Below are positions 1 to 10,012 of a stretch of DNA of 64,000 nucleotides, one piece after another. Both the position numbers and the translations under genes were made by a program. Under the pieces are notes generated by a model. The model ran no database searches and was not told the origin of the DNA. It saw only the letters and a list, made by a program, of their open reading frames with translations. Within the stretch, counting starts at the first letter, position 1. Each line of letters begins with the position of its first letter. Origin of the DNA: Anaeramoeba ignava (lineage: Eukaryota; Metamonada; Anaeramoebidae); contig JAPDFW010000111.1 of the NCBI GenBank assembly GCA_028826165.1, positions 1-64,000 of the forward strand. Direction: 5' to 3'.

Positions 1-299
1 TTTATTTTACCGACTTTCGACAAATTTACCTACCATTTTTAACATTTCACCTACCACTTTGACGCAATTTGAAATGACGAATCAACAATGCAATTTTACA
101 GACGGGATTTTATCAAATTTTACCAATTTTCAATACTACTATTTTACTTTTACCTCTTACCTACCCCTACCATTTTACCAATTTTAAATTTTACTTTTAC
201 CACTTAACTTTTACCACATTTCAAATTTTTACCAATTTTACCACTACCTTAACTTTTACTCTTACCAATTTTCAAAAATGTCATTTTCTTTCTTTTTCT
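1..299. repeat. Degenerate T/A/C-rich sequence, no gene
   Basis: The stretch is made of imperfect copies of a TTTTACC/TTTTACCAATT type motif, with no reading frame or homology I can recognise. It lies just beyond the 3' end of the first decayed RCC1-BTB copy and may be degenerated intergenic satellite. Confidence 0.5.
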
Positions 300-2033
300 T
301 CAAATTTTATTTGGACACAAATTTGTTATCAAATCAAACAAATTTGGACGGTTTGATTTACCAGCCAATCACCCAAATTTTAATTTCATCAATTATTTTT
401 GTGTAATTTGAATTTCTTCTCTATGATTTGATTTGAATAAATCCAATATTCTAATATTTGAAATGATTTATTACTTAATTCATATAATCTGTAACTTTTA
501 TTTGATTTATCTTCTGTTACAGATAAAAACATTCCTCGATATAATTCTCATTATTAATATTAATTTAGGAATTTATATTGTTTTTCTTTCTTTCAATAAT
601 AAAATCTTTTTCATTTTCATTTAAATAAATTCTTTTCATTATTTCTTCAATTTTTCATTTAAATTTATAATTTCTTTAATTTCTGAATATAATTTTGGAT
701 TTATAATTCTGTTTGAATAAATCATTTCAAATATTTGATTTGATTCTTTAATTGATTTATTTGAAATAGTCTTGAAGTTTTTCCAATTTCATTTTTCATT
801 TTGATTTAATCTATATTTCAATATTAATTTATGAGCTTCAATTATTTCTCCATTTTCTGTTTTAAAATGAAATATCACAAAATTCTTTTTTTCTTCTAAA
901 TAATTTTATCAAATCTTCTTCAAGATTGGAAAAAGAAGAAGGAGGATAATAAAGAAATGAATTGTTATATCCACAAGAAATATGATAATTAGAAATATTT
1001 TCCATTAAATCTTAATTTCAGTCTAAATCTGGAATTGGAATTCATCTTTTGTTTTATTTCAGTTCCTAATTGACTATATAAATTTACTTTCAAATCAATT
1101 GATTTTTGAATTGGATGTTAAAATCAAAGTATGAGATCTTCAACAGAAAAATCCAAGAATATTATTATCATTTTCAAATAAAGATGATTTGATTTCTAGT
1201 GCAAATTCATAAGTATTTTCATTTTGCCAAGTCCATTAAATATATAATATCCACATGAATAAAAGTTTTCTTTTTGGATTTTTTTCATTTTCAATCAACA
1301 TTGAATGAGAATATCCACATTTAATATCAATTATTTTTGCCTTTTTGGAATATTTGGGATTTGGGTTGGATTTTCGATCATTTTTATAGATTTTCCTAAT
1401 CCAAGTTGACCATTAAGATTAAACTGCATGAAAATAATTCTTGATTTGAATTTAAAAAGAAAGGGGAAGAAAAACAAGTATTTCTTGAAAATATTTTAGA
1501 AAAACATTTTTCATCATTAAAAATTGTTTTTGTGTTTTCTTGAATTTTCGAGAATTATTAATAACTAGATTCCTGAAAAAGAGTAAGATTCTCATTTTAG
1601 TTAATAAGTAAATTGAATTTCTTCCTGAAAACAATATCTTCAATTATTCTATCATTTATATCTTCAATTAATGATGAAATATTGATAAATTGATTTGATT
1701 ATTTTTATTAATATATCCCCTTTGGCAAATATATTTCCTTCTTTTGTTAAAATAGTTTCGTTTTCATAAACCAACAGATACTTTTTGAATATTTTCTTCA
1801 ATTTGTATTTTTGAGGATTTTGTTTTTGAATCATTTTCATTTAAATATTCTATTGTTTTTCCATTTTTAAAAAGGAAAATTGTTGAAAATAAACTCGATG
1901 AAAATTGTTTAATTTGTTTTTCATTTTCATTTTCATTTTCAAATTTAAATTGAATTGGTTTGTTATTATATTTGATTCATTTTTGATAAAGTTTTGGTGA
2001 ATTATTTGAACCAAAAAATATAATTTCATTCAT
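300..2033 (-). pseudogene. Decayed RCC1-BTB paralogue 1
   Basis: On the minus strand this matches the intact RCC1-BTB genes downstream along most of its length. It starts at an ATG at 2033 with the same first residues (MNEIIFFG) and continues through the EN-rich stretch, RCC1 blades, BTB region and the tail coding around 330-480. Many small insertions and deletions break the frame, and no open stretch exceeds about 60 codons. The 3' end is blurred around 290-370, where the family's C-terminal coding fades into A/T/C-rich sequence. It is the most decayed of the six copies and lies at the outer edge of the array. It is very unlikely to make a full protein. Confidence 0.85.
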
Positions 2034-2055
2034 TTGAAAAAGAAAAATGAAAAAT

Positions 2056-2165
2056 GAAAAATGAAAAATTTTTGATTTTTAATTTGATTTTGAATTGTAA
2101 AACTTTTCAAAAACAAAATTTGAATGATATTTGGAAAAAGAAACAAAAACAAATTTTTGATTTTT
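2056..2165 (-). promoter_or_regulatory. Shared upstream block of RCC1-BTB genes, copy 1 (degraded)
   Basis: This is a shortened, mutated copy of the block found upstream of the other paralogues, with recognisable TTTTTGATTTTTAATTTGATTTTG-like and GAATGATATTTGGAAA segments. It lies just before the ATG of decayed copy 1. Confidence 0.5.
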
Positions 2166-2730
2166 AATTTTAATTTGATTTTGATTTTTAATTTTAATTT
2201 TAATTTTGATTTTAATTTTAATTTTAATTTTAATTTTAATTTTGATTTTGGATTTTAATTTGATTTTAATTTTAATTTGATTTTAATTTTAATTTTAATT
2301 TTAATTTTAATTTTAATTTTAATTTTAATTTTAATTTTAATTTTAATTTTAATTTTAATTTTAATTTTAATTTTAATTTTAATTTTGAATTTGATTTTTA
2401 ATTTTATCCGATTTTTATTTTAATTTTAATTTTAATTTTGATTTTAATTTTATAAATGATTTTTAATTTGAATTTTAATTTTTAATTTTAATTTTAATTT
2501 TAATTTTTAATTTTGATTTTGATTTTAATTTGAATTTTAATTTTTTTAATTTCAATTTTAATTTTAATTTTAATTTTTGATTTTAGTTTTAATTTTAATT
2601 TTAATTTTAATTTTAATTTTGTTTTTGATTTTAATTTTAATTTTAATTTTGATTTAATTTTAATTTTAATTTTAATTTTAATTATAATTTTAATTTTAAT
2701 TTTAATTTTAATTTTAATTTCTTTTTAAAA
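2166..2730. repeat. ATTTTA/ATTTTG hexamer satellite
   Basis: Tandem ATTTTA units are interspersed with ATTTTG variants and one-base slips. It separates decayed copies 1 and 2. No coding potential beyond repeat-driven frames is visible. Confidence 0.9.
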
Positions 2731-4524
2731 TTAAACATTTTTCTTTCTTTTTCTTTTCCAATTTGATTTTTGATTATTAAATTTGTTAATTAATAAATCA
2801 AATAAATTTGGATTTGTTTGATTTAATTGAAAATAATCAATTCCAATTTTAATTTCATCAATTATTTCTTGTGTAATTTGAATTTCTTCTATGATTTGAT
2901 TTGAATAAATCAATATTCTAATATTTGAAATGATTTATTACTTGAATTCACTATAATCTGTAACTTTATTTGATTTATCTTCTGTTACAGATAAAAACAT
3001 TCTCGATATAATTCACTTCTCATTATTAATATTATTTAGGGAATTTATATTGTTTTTCTTTTCTTTCAATAATAAAATCTTTTTCATTTTTCATTTTAAA
3101 TAAATTCTTTTCGTTTGTTTCTTCAATTTTTCATTTAAATTTATAATTTCTTTAATTTCAGAATATAATTTTGGATTTATTATTCTGTTTGAATAAATCA
3201 TTTCAAATATTTGATTTGATTCTTTAATTGATTTATTTGAAATAATTTCTTGAAGTTTTTCAATTTCATTTTCATTTTGATTTAATCTATATTTCAATTA
3301 ATTTATGAGCTTCAATTATTTCTCCATTTTCTGTTTTAAAAAATATCACAAAATTCTTTTCTTCTAAATATTTTTATCAAATCTTCTTCAAGATTGGAAA
3401 AAGAAGAAGGAGAATAATAAAGAAATGGTCTCCATCACCACAAAGAACATGATAATTAGAAATATTTTCATTAAATCTTAATTTAGAGTTCAATTTGAAT
3501 TGGAATTAATTGATATTGTATTTCCAGTTCCTAATTGACCATAATCATTATATCAAATCAATTAATTTTGAATTGGATGTTAAAATCAAAAATGAGAATG
3601 ACCAACAGAAATTTCAAGAATATTATCATCATTTTTCAAATAAAGATGATTTGATTTTCAGTAAATTCATAAGTTTTTCATCTTGGCCAAGTCCATTAGA
3701 TAGATAATTTCCACATGAATAAAGTTTTCTTTTTGGATTTTCATTTTCATTTTCAATCAACATTATTGAATGAGATAATCCACATTGAATATCAATTATT
3801 TTGCCTTTTGGAATATTTTTGATTTTGGTTAATTTTTGGATTTCTGTTTCTTCTTTTCTTGATTCTCCTAATCCAACTTGACCAGAATTATTCCAACCGC
3901 ATCCAAATAATTCTTGATTTGGATTTAAAAGAAAAACAAATTCTGAAGAATTTCCTGAAAATATTTTAGAAACATTTTTCATCATTAAAATTGGTTTTTC
4001 TGTTTTTTTAAGTCTTTCAGAATCAAAACCAAGTTGGTTAGAATAATTTGAACCAATTCCATAAGCATTTTGGTTTGAAGTTAATAAGTAAATTGAGTGA
4101 ATTCCAGAAACAATATCTTCAATTATTCTATCATTTGCATCTTTAATTAATGATGAAATATTGATAAATTCTTTTGAATTATTTGGATTAATATAATATC
4201 CTTTGGCAAATACATTTCCTTCTTTTGTTAAAATAGCTACATTATCATAACCAACAGATACTTTTTGAATATTTTCTTCAATTTGTATTTTTTGAGGATT
4301 TTGTTTTGAATCATTTTCATTTAAATATTCTATTGCTTTTCCATTTTTAAAAAGGAAAATTGTTCCAAAATCTCCTGTTGAAATTTGTTTAATTTGTTTT
4401 TCATTTTCATTTTCATTTTCATTTTCATTTTTAATTTTAAATTGAATTGGTTTTGTGATTAGATATGATTTATTTTTGATAAGTTTTGGTGATTATTTGA
4501 ACCAAAAAATATAATTTCATTCAT
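2731..4524 (-). pseudogene. Decayed RCC1-BTB paralogue 2
   Basis: The copy aligns with the intact genes from the ATG at 4524 to the C-terminal coding near 2731. A one-base loss near 4490 breaks the frame within the first dozen codons. Further shifts separate an open piece with RCC1 blades (about 3629-3985) from BTB pieces (about 3091-3297 and 2731-2913). An extra A near the 3' end moves the terminal CLIF codons out of frame. Long stretches are still near-identical to the intact paralogues, so inactivation looks fairly recent. Confidence 0.87.
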
Positions 4525-4557
4525 TTTTTAAAAAGAAAAAAAATAAAAAAATGAAAA

Positions 4558-4670
4558 AATGAAAAATTTTTGATTTTGTTTAATTTGATTTTGAATTGTA
4601 AAAACTTTCCAAAAAAAACAAAATTTGAATGATATTTGGAAAAAAAAAAGAAACAAAAAACAAATTTTAA
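4558..4670 (-). promoter_or_regulatory. Shared upstream block of RCC1-BTB genes, copy 2
   Basis: This is a near-exact copy of the block seen before the intact genes at 6860, 11979 and 14315, containing GAATTGTAAAAACTTTCC and GAATGATATTTGG on the plus strand. It is preserved although the gene it precedes is broken. Confidence 0.6.
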
Positions 4671-4833
4671 TTTTGAATTTGATTTTGATTTTAATTTTGA
4701 TTTTAATTTTGATTTTAATTTTAATTTTAATTTTAATTTGAATTTTAATTTTAATTTTAATTTTAATTTTAATTTTGATTTTAATTTTAATTTTAGTTTT
4801 GATTTTAATTTTAATTTTAATTTTAATTTCTTT
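4671..4833. repeat. ATTTTA/ATTTTG hexamer satellite
   Basis: A short hexamer tract fills the space between decayed copy 2 and the 3' end of the next RCC1-BTB gene. The open frames through it (NFNFDF-type peptides) come from the repeat. Confidence 0.9.
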
Positions 4834-6822
4834 TTAAAAAATTAAACATTTTTTCTTCATCTTTTCTTCTTTTTCTTCCTCTTTTTCTTCCTCTTTTTCT
4901 TCCTCTTTTTCTTCCTCTTTTTCTTCCTCTTTTTCTTCCTCTTTTTCTTCCTCTTTTTCTTTTTCTTTTTCTTTCTCTTCTTTTAATTTTAATTGTAAAT
5001 TTTGATTATTAAATTTGTTAATTAATAAATCAAATAAATTTGGATTTGTTTGATTTAATTGGAAATAATCAATTCCAATTTGAATTTCATCAATGATTTC
5101 TTGAGTAATTTGGATTTCTTCTTTGATTTGATTTGAATAAATCCAATATTCAAATATTTGAAATGATTTATTACTTAATTCACTATAATCTGTAACTTTA
5201 TTTGATTTATCATTTGTTACAGATAAAAACATTCCTCGATATAATTCACTTCTCATTATTAATATTAATTTTGGGAATTTATATTGTTTTTCTTTTCTTT
5301 CAATTATAAAATCTTTTTCATTTTCATTTAAATAAATTTTTTTCATTATTTCTTCAATTTTTTCATTTAAATTTATAATTTCTTTAATTTCTGAATATAA
5401 TTTTGGATTTATAATTCTGTTTGAATAAATCATTTCAAATATTTGATTTGATTCTTTAATTGATTTATTTGAAATAATTTCTTGAAGTTTTTCAATTTCA
5501 TTTTCATTTCGATTTAATCTATATTTCAATATTAATTTATGAGCTTTGATTATTTCTCCATTTTCTGTTTTAAATGAAATATCACAAAATTCTTTTCTTC
5601 TAAATAGTTTTATCAAATCTTCTTCAAGATTGGAAAAAGAAAGAGAATAATAAAGAAATGATTTGTCAGAACCACAAGAAATATGATAACTGGAAATATC
5701 TTCATTAAATCTTAATTTAGGAAGTTCAATTTGAATTGGAATTTTTTGATCTATTGTATTTCCAGTTCCTAATTGACCATAATCGTTATTCCCAAATCCT
5801 ATTAATTTTGATTTGGAAGTTAAAATCAAAGTATGAGAATGACCAACAGAAATTTCAAGAATATTATCATCATTTTCAAATAAAGATGATTTGATTTCAG
5901 TAAATTCATAAGTATTTCGAAATACATTTTCGCCAAGTCCATTTAATCCAGAATATCCACATGAATAAAGTTTTCTTTTTGAATTTTCATTTTCATTTTC
6001 AATTAACATTATTGAATGAAAATATCCACATTTAATATCAATTATTTTGCCTTTTGGAATATTTTGGATTTTGGTTAATTTATGGATTTTTCTTTCTATT
6101 GTTGATTCTCCTAATCCAAGTTGACCATATAAATTATCACCACATCCAAATAATTCTTGATTTGAATTTAAAAGAAAAACATAACTTGAAGAATTTCCTG
6201 AAAATATTTTAGAAACATTTTTCATCATTAAAATTGGTTTTTCTGTTTTTTTAAGTGTTTTATAATCAAAACCAAGTTGACCATTATCATTTAAACCAAT
6301 TCCATAAACATTTTGATTTGAAGTTAATAAGTAAATTGAACCTCTTCCTGAAACAATATCTTGAATTATTCTATCATTTATATCTTCAATTAATGATGAA
6401 ATATTGATAAATTCTTTTGAATTATTTGGATTAATATCTTTTCCTTTGGCAAATACATTTCCTTCTTTTGTTAAAATAGCTTCATTTTCATAACCAACAG
6501 TTACTTTTTGAATATTTTCTTCAATTTGTATTTTTTGAGGTTTTTGTTTTGAATCATTTTCATATAAATATTCTATTGCTTTTCCATTTTCAAAAAGGAA
6601 AATTGTTCCAAAATCTCCTGATGAAATTTGTTTAATTTGTTTTTCATTTTCATTTTCATTTTCATTTTCATTTTCATTTTCATTTTCATTTTCATTTTCA
6701 TTTTCATTTTCATTTTCATTTTCATTTTCAAATTTAAATTGAATTGGTTTTGTTATTATTTTTGGTTCATTTTTGATAAGTTTTGGTGAATTATTTAAAC
6801 CAAAAAATATAATTTCATTCAT
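4834..6822 (-). CDS. RCC1-repeat, BTB-domain protein with CaaX-like end (paralogue 3)
   Basis: The 662-residue intronless protein begins MNEIIFFG, has a Glu-Asn dipeptide tract at about residues 32-59, then RCC1-type propeller blades to about 390 (motifs such as YGQLGTGNT and NGQLGFD). Next come a BTB-like segment (CDISFKTENGEIIKAHKLIL) and a second BTB-like segment near residues 500-575 (YKFPKLILIMRSELYRGMF). The tail is a run of Lys-Glu-Glu-Glu units followed by MKKKCLIF. In this family RCC1 propellers bind partners or membranes, and BTB domains dimerise or recruit Cullin-3. CLIF fits a CaaX prenylation box, so membrane attachment is inferred. Closest to the copy at 10013-11941, which shares the Lys/Glu tail. 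Confidence 0.9.
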   Translation of the reverse strand: MNEIIFFGLNNSPKLIKNEPKIITKPIQFKFENENENENENENENENENENENENENENEKQIKQISSGDFGTIFLFENGKAIEYLYENDSKQKPQKIQIEENIQKVTVGYENEAILTKEGNVFAKGKDINPNNSKEFINISSLIEDINDRIIQDIVSGRGSIYLLTSNQNVYGIGLNDNGQLGFDYKTLKKTEKPILMMKNVSKIFSGNSSSYVFLLNSNQELFGCGDNLYGQLGLGESTIERKIHKLTKIQNIPKGKIIDIKCGYFHSIMLIENENENSKRKLYSCGYSGLNGLGENVFRNTYEFTEIKSSLFENDDNILEISVGHSHTLILTSKSKLIGFGNNDYGQLGTGNTIDQKIPIQIELPKLRFNEDISSYHISCGSDKSFLYYSLSFSNLEEDLIKLFRRKEFCDISFKTENGEIIKAHKLILKYRLNRNENEIEKLQEIISNKSIKESNQIFEMIYSNRIINPKLYSEIKEIINLNEKIEEIMKKIYLNENEKDFIIERKEKQYKFPKLILIMRSELYRGMFLSVTNDKSNKVTDYSELSNKSFQIFEYWIYSNQIKEEIQITQEIIDEIQIGIDYFQLNQTNPNLFDLLINKFNNQNLQLKLKEEKEKEKEKEEEKEEEKEEEKEEEKEEEKEEEKEEEKEEKMKKKCLIF

Positions 6823-6859
6823 TTTTGAAAAAGAAAAAAAATGAAAAAATGAAAAAAAT

Positions 6860-6966
6860 GAAAAATTTTTGATTTTGTTTAATTTGATTTTGAATTGTAA
6901 AAACTTTCCAAAAAAAACAAAATTTGAATGATATTTGGAAAAAAAAAAGAAACAAAAAACAAATTT
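6860..6966 (-). promoter_or_regulatory. Shared upstream block of RCC1-BTB genes, copy 3
   Basis: About 107 bp is nearly identical to the blocks at 4558, 11979 and 14315. It sits about 40 bp upstream of the ATG at 6822. Read on the minus strand it leads into several TTTTTCATTTTT units right before the start codon. A promoter or 5' UTR role is inferred from conservation amid fast-changing satellite. Confidence 0.6.
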
Positions 6967-7576
6967 TAAATTTGATTTTGATTTAAATTTGATTTTAATT
7001 TTGATTTTTAATTTGATTTTAATTTTAATTTTAATTTTAATTTAAATTTTAATTTTCATTTTCATTTTCATTTTAATTTTTTAATTTGATTTTAATTTTG
7101 AATTTGATTTTTAATTTTGATTTTTTAATTTTAATTTTAATTTTAATTTTTAATTTTAATTTTAATTTTAATTTTAATTTTAATTTTAATTTTAATTTTG
7201 ATTTTAATTTTGATTTTAATTTTGATTTTAATTTTCATTTTAATTTTCATTTTCATTTTCATTTTAATTTTTATTTTAATTTTAATTTTAATTTTAATTT
7301 GATTTAATTTTAATTTTAATTTTAATTTTGATTTTAATTTGATTTGATTTTAATTTTGATTTTAATTTTTAATTTTAATTTTTGATTTTAATTTAATTTT
7401 TAAATTTAATTTTAATTTTGTTTTGATTTTAATTTTAATTTTAATTTTAATTTTAATTTTAATTTTAATTTTAATTTTAATTTTAATTTTAATTTTAATT
7501 TTGTTTTGATTTTAATTTTAATTTTAATTTTAATTTTAATTTTAATTTTAATTTTAATTTTAATTTTAATTTCTTT
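6967..7576. repeat. ATTTTA/ATTTTG/ATTTTC hexamer satellite
   Basis: About 600 bp of hexamer repeats with mixed sixth base and occasional slips. Nothing else is visible. Confidence 0.9.
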
Positions 7577-9394
7577 TTAAAAAATTAAACATTTTTCTTT
7601 CTTTTTTTTTTTTCCAATTTGATTTTGATTATTAAATTTGTTAATTAATAAATCAAATAAATTTGGATTTGTTTGATTTAATTGGAAATAATCAATTCCA
7701 ATTTTAATTTCATCAATGATTTCTTGTGTAATTTGAATTTCTTCTATGATTTGATTTGAATAAATCCAATATTCAAATATTTGAAATGATTTATTACTTA
7801 ATTCACTATAATCTGTAACTTTATTTGATTTATCTTCTGTTACAGATAAAAACATTCCTCGATATAATTCACTTCTCATTATTAATATTAATTTAGGAAA
7901 TTTATATTGTTTTTCTTTTCTTTCAATAATAAAATATTTTTCATTTTCATTTAAATAAATTCTTTTCATTGTTTCTTCAATTTTTTCATTTAAATTTATA
8001 ATTTCTTTAATTTCAGAATATAATTTTGGATTTATTATTCTGTTTGAATAAATCATTTCAAATATTTGATTTGATTCTTTAATTGATTTATTTGAAATAA
8101 TTTCTTGAAGTTTTTCAATTTCATTTTGATTTTGATTTAATCTATATTTCAATATTAATTTATGAGCTTTGATTATTTCTCCATTTTCTGTTTTAAATGA
8201 AATATCACAAAATTCTTTTCTTCTAAATAGTTTTATCAAATCTTCTTCAAGATTGGAAAAAGAAAGAGAATAATAAAGAAATGATTTGTCAGAACCACAA
8301 GAAAGATGATAACTGGAAATATCTTCATTAAATCTTAATTCAGGAAGTTCAATTTGAATTGGAGTTAATTTTTCATTTGTATTTCCAGTTCCTAATTGAC
8401 CATAATCATTATATCCAAATCCAATTAATTTTGAATTGGAAGTTAAAATCAAAGTATGAGAATGACCAACAGAAATTTCAAGAATATTATCATCATTTTC
8501 AAATAAAGATGATTTGATTTCAGTAAATTCATAAGTATTTTGAAATAAATTTTTGCCAAGTCCATTATATCTATAATCTCCACATGAATAAAGTTTTCTT
8601 TTTGGATTTTCATTTTCATTTTCAATCATCATTATTGAATGAAGATATCCACATTTAATATCAATTATTTTGCCTTTTGGAATATTTTGGATTTTGGTTA
8701 ATTTTTGGATTTTTCTTTCTATTCTTGATTCTCCTAATCCAAGTTGACCATATATATTATTTCCGCATACAAATAATTTTTGATTTGAATTTAAAAGAAA
8801 AACATGATCTGAAGAATTTCCTGAAAATATTTTAGAAACATTTTTCATCATTAAAATTGGTTTTTCTGTTTTTTTAAGTGTTTTAGAATCATAAACCAAG
8901 TTGACCATATCATTTGAACCAATTCCATAAACATTATGATTTGAAGTTAATAAATAAATTGAACTGTATCCTGAAACAATATCTTCAATTATTCTATCAT
9001 TTGTATCTTCAATTAATGATGAAATATTGATAAATTCTTTTGAATTATTTGGATTAATATCTTTTCCTTTGGCAAATACACTTCCTTCTTTTGTTAAAAT
9101 AGTTTCATTTTCATAACCAACAGATACTTTTTGAATATTTTCTTCAATTTGGATTTTTTGAGGATTTTGATTTGAATTTCTTGAATATTCTATTGCTTTT
9201 CCATTTTTAAAAAGGAAAATTGTTGAAAATAAACTTGATGAAATTTGTTTAATTTGTTTAATTTGTTTTTCATTTTCATTTTCATTTTCATTTTCATTTT
9301 CAAATTTAAATTGAATTGGTTTTGTTATTATATTTGGTTCATTTTTGATAAGTTTTGGTAATAGATTTCTTCCAAAAAATAAACAATCATTCAT
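7577..9394 (-). CDS. RCC1-repeat, BTB-domain protein with CaaX-like end (paralogue 4)
   Basis: The 605-residue intronless paralogue starts MNDCLFFGRN, has a short Glu-Asn tract (about residues 33-42), RCC1 blades, two BTB-like segments and a short basic tail ending KKKEKCLIF. It lacks the Lys/Glu repeat of paralogues 3 and 5. At about 8892-8909 it carries a one-base loss and a one-base gain 15-17 bases apart relative to its sisters. Roughly eight residues are therefore read in another frame (DMVNLVY where sisters have the GQLGF blade motif), after which the frame is restored. The upstream block is almost absent here, with only about 30 bp remaining at 9441-9470. The altered blade suggests a diverging or weakened protein, but the frame is complete. 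Confidence 0.87.
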   Translation of the reverse strand: MNDCLFFGRNLLPKLIKNEPNIITKPIQFKFENENENENENEKQIKQIKQISSSLFSTIFLFKNGKAIEYSRNSNQNPQKIQIEENIQKVSVGYENETILTKEGSVFAKGKDINPNNSKEFINISSLIEDTNDRIIEDIVSGYSSIYLLTSNHNVYGIGSNDMVNLVYDSKTLKKTEKPILMMKNVSKIFSGNSSDHVFLLNSNQKLFVCGNNIYGQLGLGESRIERKIQKLTKIQNIPKGKIIDIKCGYLHSIMMIENENENPKRKLYSCGDYRYNGLGKNLFQNTYEFTEIKSSLFENDDNILEISVGHSHTLILTSNSKLIGFGYNDYGQLGTGNTNEKLTPIQIELPELRFNEDISSYHLSCGSDKSFLYYSLSFSNLEEDLIKLFRRKEFCDISFKTENGEIIKAHKLILKYRLNQNQNEIEKLQEIISNKSIKESNQIFEMIYSNRIINPKLYSEIKEIINLNEKIEETMKRIYLNENEKYFIIERKEKQYKFPKLILIMRSELYRGMFLSVTEDKSNKVTDYSELSNKSFQIFEYWIYSNQIIEEIQITQEIIDEIKIGIDYFQLNQTNPNLFDLLINKFNNQNQIGKKKKKEKCLIF

Positions 9395-9440
9395 TTTTGA
9401 AAAGAAAAAAATGAAAAAAATGAAAAAATGAAAAAAATGA

Positions 9441-9470
9441 AAAATTTTTGATTTTGTTTAATTTGAATTT
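9441..9470 (-). promoter_or_regulatory. Truncated copy of the RCC1-BTB upstream block
   Basis: Only the gene-proximal end of the block (AAAAATTTTTGATTTTGTTT) survives before hexamer satellite begins. The part with the ACTTTCC and GATATTTGG segments is missing. Confidence 0.5.
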
Positions 9471-10012
9471 AATTTTAATTTTAATTTTAATTTTTAATTT
9501 TAATTTTAATTTTAATTTTGATTTTTAATTTGATTTTGATTTTAATTTTAATTTTAATTTTGATTTTGATTTTAATTTTAATTTTAATTTTAATTTTAAT
9601 TTTGATTTTGAATTTGATTTTGATTTTTAATTTTAATTTTAATTTTGATTTTGATTTTAATTTTAATTTTAATTTTAATTTTAATTTTGATTTTGAATTT
9701 GATTTTGAATTTGAATTTGAATTTTAATTTTAATTTTAATTTTAATTTTGATTTTTAATTTGATTTTGATTTTAAATTTTAATTTTAATTTTGATTTTTA
9801 ATTTGATTTTGATTTTAATTTGATTTTAATTTTAATTTTGATTTTAATTTTAATTTTAATTTTGAATTCGAATTTTGAATTTTAATTTTAAATTTGATTT
9901 TGATTTTAATTTTAATTTTAATTTTGATTTTAATTTTGATTTTAATTTTAAATTTGATTTTAATTTTGATTTTAATTTTAATTTTAATTTTAATTTTAAT
10001 TTTAATTTCTTT
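9471..10012. repeat. ATTTTA/ATTTTG hexamer satellite
   Basis: About 540 bp of hexamer repeats between paralogues 4 and 5, with many GATTTTGAATTT variants. No other content is seen. Confidence 0.9.
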
